From Streptomyces sp. TRM68416 (GTDB lineage Bacteria > Actinomycetota > Actinomycetes > Streptomycetales > Streptomycetaceae): DNA of 64,000 nt. The stretch covers positions 62,001 to 126,000 of the forward strand of contig NZ_JACVWU010000014.1 of the NCBI RefSeq assembly GCF_014596915.1, written 5' to 3'. Under the pieces are notes generated by a model, which saw only the letters and a list, made by a program, of their open reading frames with translations, did not search any database and was not told the DNA's origin. The translations under genes and the position numbers were made by a program. Of this stretch, positions 61,449 through 64,000 are shown in pieces (the stretch's first letter is position 1; the number at the start of each line of letters is the position of its first letter).

Positions 61449-63220
61449 AGCGGATCCCCCGCGAGCGCGGCGGCTGGTGGCACGCGCACGTCTGCCCGGT
61501 GCACGGCGTGGAGCTCGGCCACGGCGACCTGCTGGCCGGCCGTTTCCCCGAGGCCGGTGCGCGCTGCCCGCACGGCTGCCGCGTGGCCACCGACGAAGTG
61601 CGCGGCGCGTGGACGGTCCTGTCGCACCAGGCATGGGCGCGGCACATCCGCCTCCTCGCCGAACGCGGCGACCACGACGAGGCGCTGCGCCACCTCGTGG
61701 AGTACGCCGCGCTGTACGCCGAACTGGCCGACGGGCAGCACGACGGCGCCCAGACGTGGATGCTGCGCGGGCGGCTCTTCCACCAGGCGCTCACCGAGGC
61801 GATCTGGGCGGTGAACATCGGACACGCCGCCTGGACGCTCGCCCTGCGCGGCGCGCCCGGCCTGCCGGCGGTGCTGCCACTGCTCGACGCGCTGGAGGCG
61901 GCGGCGCAGGACGCCCGTGACGCACTCGTCGCACGGGACGAGGGGCTGGCCTCCAACTACACGGCCTGGCTCACCGCGGCGGGCATCGTCACCGGCCGCG
62001 CCGCGGCGGCCGTACGCGCCATGCCGTGGACGGATGCCAAGCAGTGGCTCGACGGGGACCACGGCCTCTACGCCCATCTGCGCGCCGCCGTCACGCCCGA
62101 CGGCTGGGAGTGGGAGGGCAGCACGTACTACCACGGCTTCGTGCTGCGCGCCGCGCTGCTGGCGCTGCGCGGCACCGATCCCGCGCAGCTCCCGCCCGAC
62201 ATCACCCGCACCCTCGCCCGGATGACCGATGTGCTGGCGGCGATCAGCACCGACGGGGGAGTCCTGCCCGCGCTGCACGACGGCCCGTACCAGCGCCCGC
62301 CCCTGGCACTGGAGTGGCTCGAACTGGTCTCCCTGGCCCAGCAGTTCACACCGGCCCCGACGCTGACGGCGATCGCCGGACGGGCCCGTACCGAGCTGGG
62401 CGGCGCCGACGACGGTCTGGACCGGCTGCTGGACGGCTGGTTCGCCGGCGACCCGCTGCCCGAGCGCCCCGCACCGGACCCGGTCACCGTCTTCGAGGAC
62501 ACCGGATACGCCGTCGTACGAGCGCGCGGTATCCACGCCGTGCTGGACTTCGGGCCGCACGGCGGCTCCCACGGCCACCGCGACAAACTGTCCCTGTACC
62601 TGTACGGCAAGGACACCCGCTGGCAGCCGGATCCCGGCCAAGTCCCCTACGCCCACGCCGAGTTCCGCGAGCTGTACGCCTCGACCGCCGCGCATCCCGC
62701 GTTCCGCGTGGACGACGCGGAACAGGACGAGTGCGCCGGACGGCTCCTCGCGTCGGACGACCGGTCGGTCACCGCCGAGGTCACCACGGCCTACGCCGGC
62801 GTCCGGGCGGTGCGGCACATCGAGACCGGCCCGGCCCATCTGGTCGATCTGCTCGTGGTGAGCGCCGCCGACGCCCGGCGCATCACCGCTCAGCTGCGCC
62901 CGGACACCCCTCTGGACATCCAGGCACAGCCCGGCGGCCCGCTGCGGACCACCTGGTACGGCGAGGAGGTCCTGCACGGCTGGCACACTGCCTCCGCGCC
63001 GGTGGACGTCTTCACCCGGCCAGGACCCGGACCCGCCGACGACCCGCAGCGCACCCGCACCCGGGTCGACCTGACGGTCCGGGCCGAGGAGGTCGTGTTC
63101 GCCTCCGTCTACCAGGCGGCGTCCGCGGGCCCCGCCGTGACCGACGTACGGCTGACCGGCTCCGGACTCGAGGTGGAGTTCGCCGACGGTTCCCTCGCCC
63201 TGCACCGGACGGAATACTGA
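61436..63220 (+). CDS. Heparinase II/III-fold lyase, probable oligoalginate lyase (PL15/PL17-like)
   Basis: 594 residues from ATG 61436, overlapping the SDR gene. No signal peptide, so it acts in the cytoplasm on imported oligomers. The N-terminal part is an (alpha/alpha) toroid; near the start GGWWHAHVCPVHGVELGHGD and ARCPHGCRV form a small Cys/His motif seen in PL15 exo-alginate lyases. Mid part EWEGSTYYHGFVLRAALLAL. The heparinase_II_III beta part begins about residue 345: FGPHGGSHGHRDKLSLYLYGKDTRWQPDPGQ (trimmed) with the HGHRDKLSL catalytic-site motif. Exolytic action would give DEH for the SDR. Confidence 0.8.
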   Translation: MAAVKRIPRERGGWWHAHVCPVHGVELGHGDLLAGRFPEAGARCPHGCRVATDEVRGAWTVLSHQAWARHIRLLAERGDHDEALRHLVEYAALYAELADGQHDGAQTWMLRGRLFHQALTEAIWAVNIGHAAWTLALRGAPGLPAVLPLLDALEAAAQDARDALVARDEGLASNYTAWLTAAGIVTGRAAAAVRAMPWTDAKQWLDGDHGLYAHLRAAVTPDGWEWEGSTYYHGFVLRAALLALRGTDPAQLPPDITRTLARMTDVLAAISTDGGVLPALHDGPYQRPPLALEWLELVSLAQQFTPAPTLTAIAGRARTELGGADDGLDRLLDGWFAGDPLPERPAPDPVTVFEDTGYAVVRARGIHAVLDFGPHGGSHGHRDKLSLYLYGKDTRWQPDPGQVPYAHAEFRELYASTAAHPAFRVDDAEQDECAGRLLASDDRSVTAEVTTAYAGVRAVRHIETGPAHLVDLLVVSAADARRITAQLRPDTPLDIQAQPGGPLRTTWYGEEVLHGWHTASAPVDVFTRPGPGPADDPQRTRTRVDLTVRAEEVVFASVYQAASAGPAVTDVRLTGSGLEVEFADGSLALHRTEY

Positions 63221-63221
63221 C

Positions 63222-64000
63222 GTGCTGCTCTCCGCGACCCCGCCCCCCGGGCCACGGCCCGCCCAGGAGCAGCGCCTGTACGACGAGGCCGTACGCCACC
63301 GTGCGCTCACTCCGCCGGCCGAGCACCCCTCGGCGAGCATCACCTGGCTCGGTCCGGCCGCCGCCAACCCCGCGCTCGCCCACCGCCTGTCCGGCGACCC
63401 CGCCCACCTGGCGGAGAGCCTGCGGTGGATCGAGGCCGCCGTGCGCTTCCCCCACTGGGGCAAGGCCCACATGCCGGACCACGACCTGGACGCAGGATGG
63501 CTCCTGCACGGGTTGTCCCTGGCGTACCACTGGCTGGGCGAGGCGCTGCCCGCCGAATCCCGGGCGCTGCTGCGGCACAAGCTCACGCTCCAGGGCCGTC
63601 GCCTGTACGAGTTCGCGGTGGCCACCGAGGGCCGCTGGTGGTCCTCGTCGTACTGGCAGAACCACAACTGGATCTGCCACGCGGGCCTGGCCACGGCCGG
63701 CTACGTCCTCGGCGAGCAGGAGTGGACCGAGCGCGCCAAGGACAATCTGGGCCGGGTGCTGGACCTGCTGCCGGAGGACGGCTCGCACGCCGAGGGCGTC
63801 GTGTACTGGCGCTACGGAGTCCCCTGGCTGGCGATACACCTCGACCTGCTGCAGGACGCCGAGGGCATCGACTGGTGGGAACGCGGCGGCTTCCTGGCCC
63901 ACACCTTCCGCTACCGGCTGCACCAGACCGCCCCCGGATTCGCCACCAACGTCGACCACGGCGACTGCCACGACCGGCACAGCGGACACAGCGCCGCCCT
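63222..64000 (+). CDS. Heparinase II/III-family protein, 3' partial (cut by the window edge)
   Basis: Starts at GTG 63222, just after the previous stop, and runs without a stop to base 64000; 259 codons are visible. The N-terminal toroid has WGKAHMPDHDLDAGWLLHGLSLAYHWLGEAL, RWWSSSYWQNHNWICHAGLATAGYVLGE and EDGSHAEGVVYWRYGVPWLAIHLD, motifs of the heparinase II-like alpha/alpha domain (QNHNW and GVVYWRYG). No signal peptide. It is the second lyase of this fold in the locus and probably cuts a different linkage or chain length. The catalytic beta domain lies outside the window. Confidence 0.8.
   Translation, partial: MLLSATPPPGPRPAQEQRLYDEAVRHRALTPPAEHPSASITWLGPAAANPALAHRLSGDPAHLAESLRWIEAAVRFPHWGKAHMPDHDLDAGWLLHGLSLAYHWLGEALPAESRALLRHKLTLQGRRLYEFAVATEGRWWSSSYWQNHNWICHAGLATAGYVLGEQEWTERAKDNLGRVLDLLPEDGSHAEGVVYWRYGVPWLAIHLDLLQDAEGIDWWERGGFLAHTFRYRLHQTAPGFATNVDHGDCHDRHSGHSAA

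Overview
The window reads as chromosomal DNA of a Streptomyces-like actinomycete. GC is very high throughout, genes start often at GTG or TTG, stop/start overlaps of the ATGA/GTGA type are common, and the families present (S-adenosylmethionine methyltransferase of the DUF574 type, SpoIIE-type phosphatase, DmdR/IdeR-type iron box, binding-protein sugar transporter without its own ATPase) are typical of that genus. All assignments come from reading motifs by eye; no searches were run.

Layout. 1-3.0 kb: the 3' part of an FAD/Fe-S D-lactate or glycolate dehydrogenase, a small secreted-looking or Ig-like protein and an aspartyl protease. 3.4-11.9 kb: a tightly overlapped operon for a complex I-like membrane arm (nuoA, a degenerate NuoB/NuoD-like fusion, nuoH, J, K, L, M, N) with no NuoE, F, G, I or C. 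12-17.6 kb: an LRV-repeat protein with a cysteine cluster, two small membrane proteins, a GNAT enzyme, a transglutaminase-like protein, and a CcdA/TlpA thiol-redox pair. 17.8-24.1 kb: MerR regulator with a long palindromic operator, a possible leader peptide and a SulP anion transporter, a deazaflavin-type nitroreductase, a phosphatase, a MarR regulator, a membrane protein and a frameshifted methyltransferase remnant. 24.1-28.9 kb: a DUF899 protein and an iron-siderophore ABC importer behind an iron box. 29-34.9 kb: two GNAT enzymes, an MMPL exporter with divergent TetR repressor, and an ECF sigma factor with a SnoaL-like tail. 35-41 kb: an alpha-solenoid protein, an Hsp90-family chaperone and a 978-residue TPR protein. 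41-46.5 kb: TetR, DJ-1/PfpI, LysR, a DUF574 methyltransferase and a cytochrome P450. 46.5-48.3 kb: a patch of visibly lower GC with one membrane protein of unknown function. 48.3-52.2 kb: a TauE/SafE permease, an acyl-CoA synthetase and a repeat-like protein.

52.6-64.0 kb is one functional locus for degrading a uronate polysaccharide, most likely alginate: a secreted PL6 lyase, two heparinase II/III-fold lyases, an ABC importer for oligosaccharides, an SDR resembling 4-deoxy-L-erythro-5-hexoseulose uronate (DEH) reductase, KDG kinase and KDPG aldolase, and a LacI-type regulator. The inferred route is polymer to oligomers outside the cell, uptake, exolytic cleavage to DEH, reduction to KDG, phosphorylation to KDPG, and cleavage to pyruvate and glyceraldehyde 3-phosphate. 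Five copies of a GTGYATCGATNYAC-like operator sit only in front of the PL6 gene and in the lacI/transporter intergenic region, tying the two ends of the locus into one regulon. The right edge of the window cuts the last lyase gene.

The observations most worth following are the redox-less complex I-like module with its cysteine-free NuoB-like fusion, the Hsp90/TPR pair, the alginate regulon with its five operators, and a duplicated kdgK tail that copied one arm of the downstream terminator.
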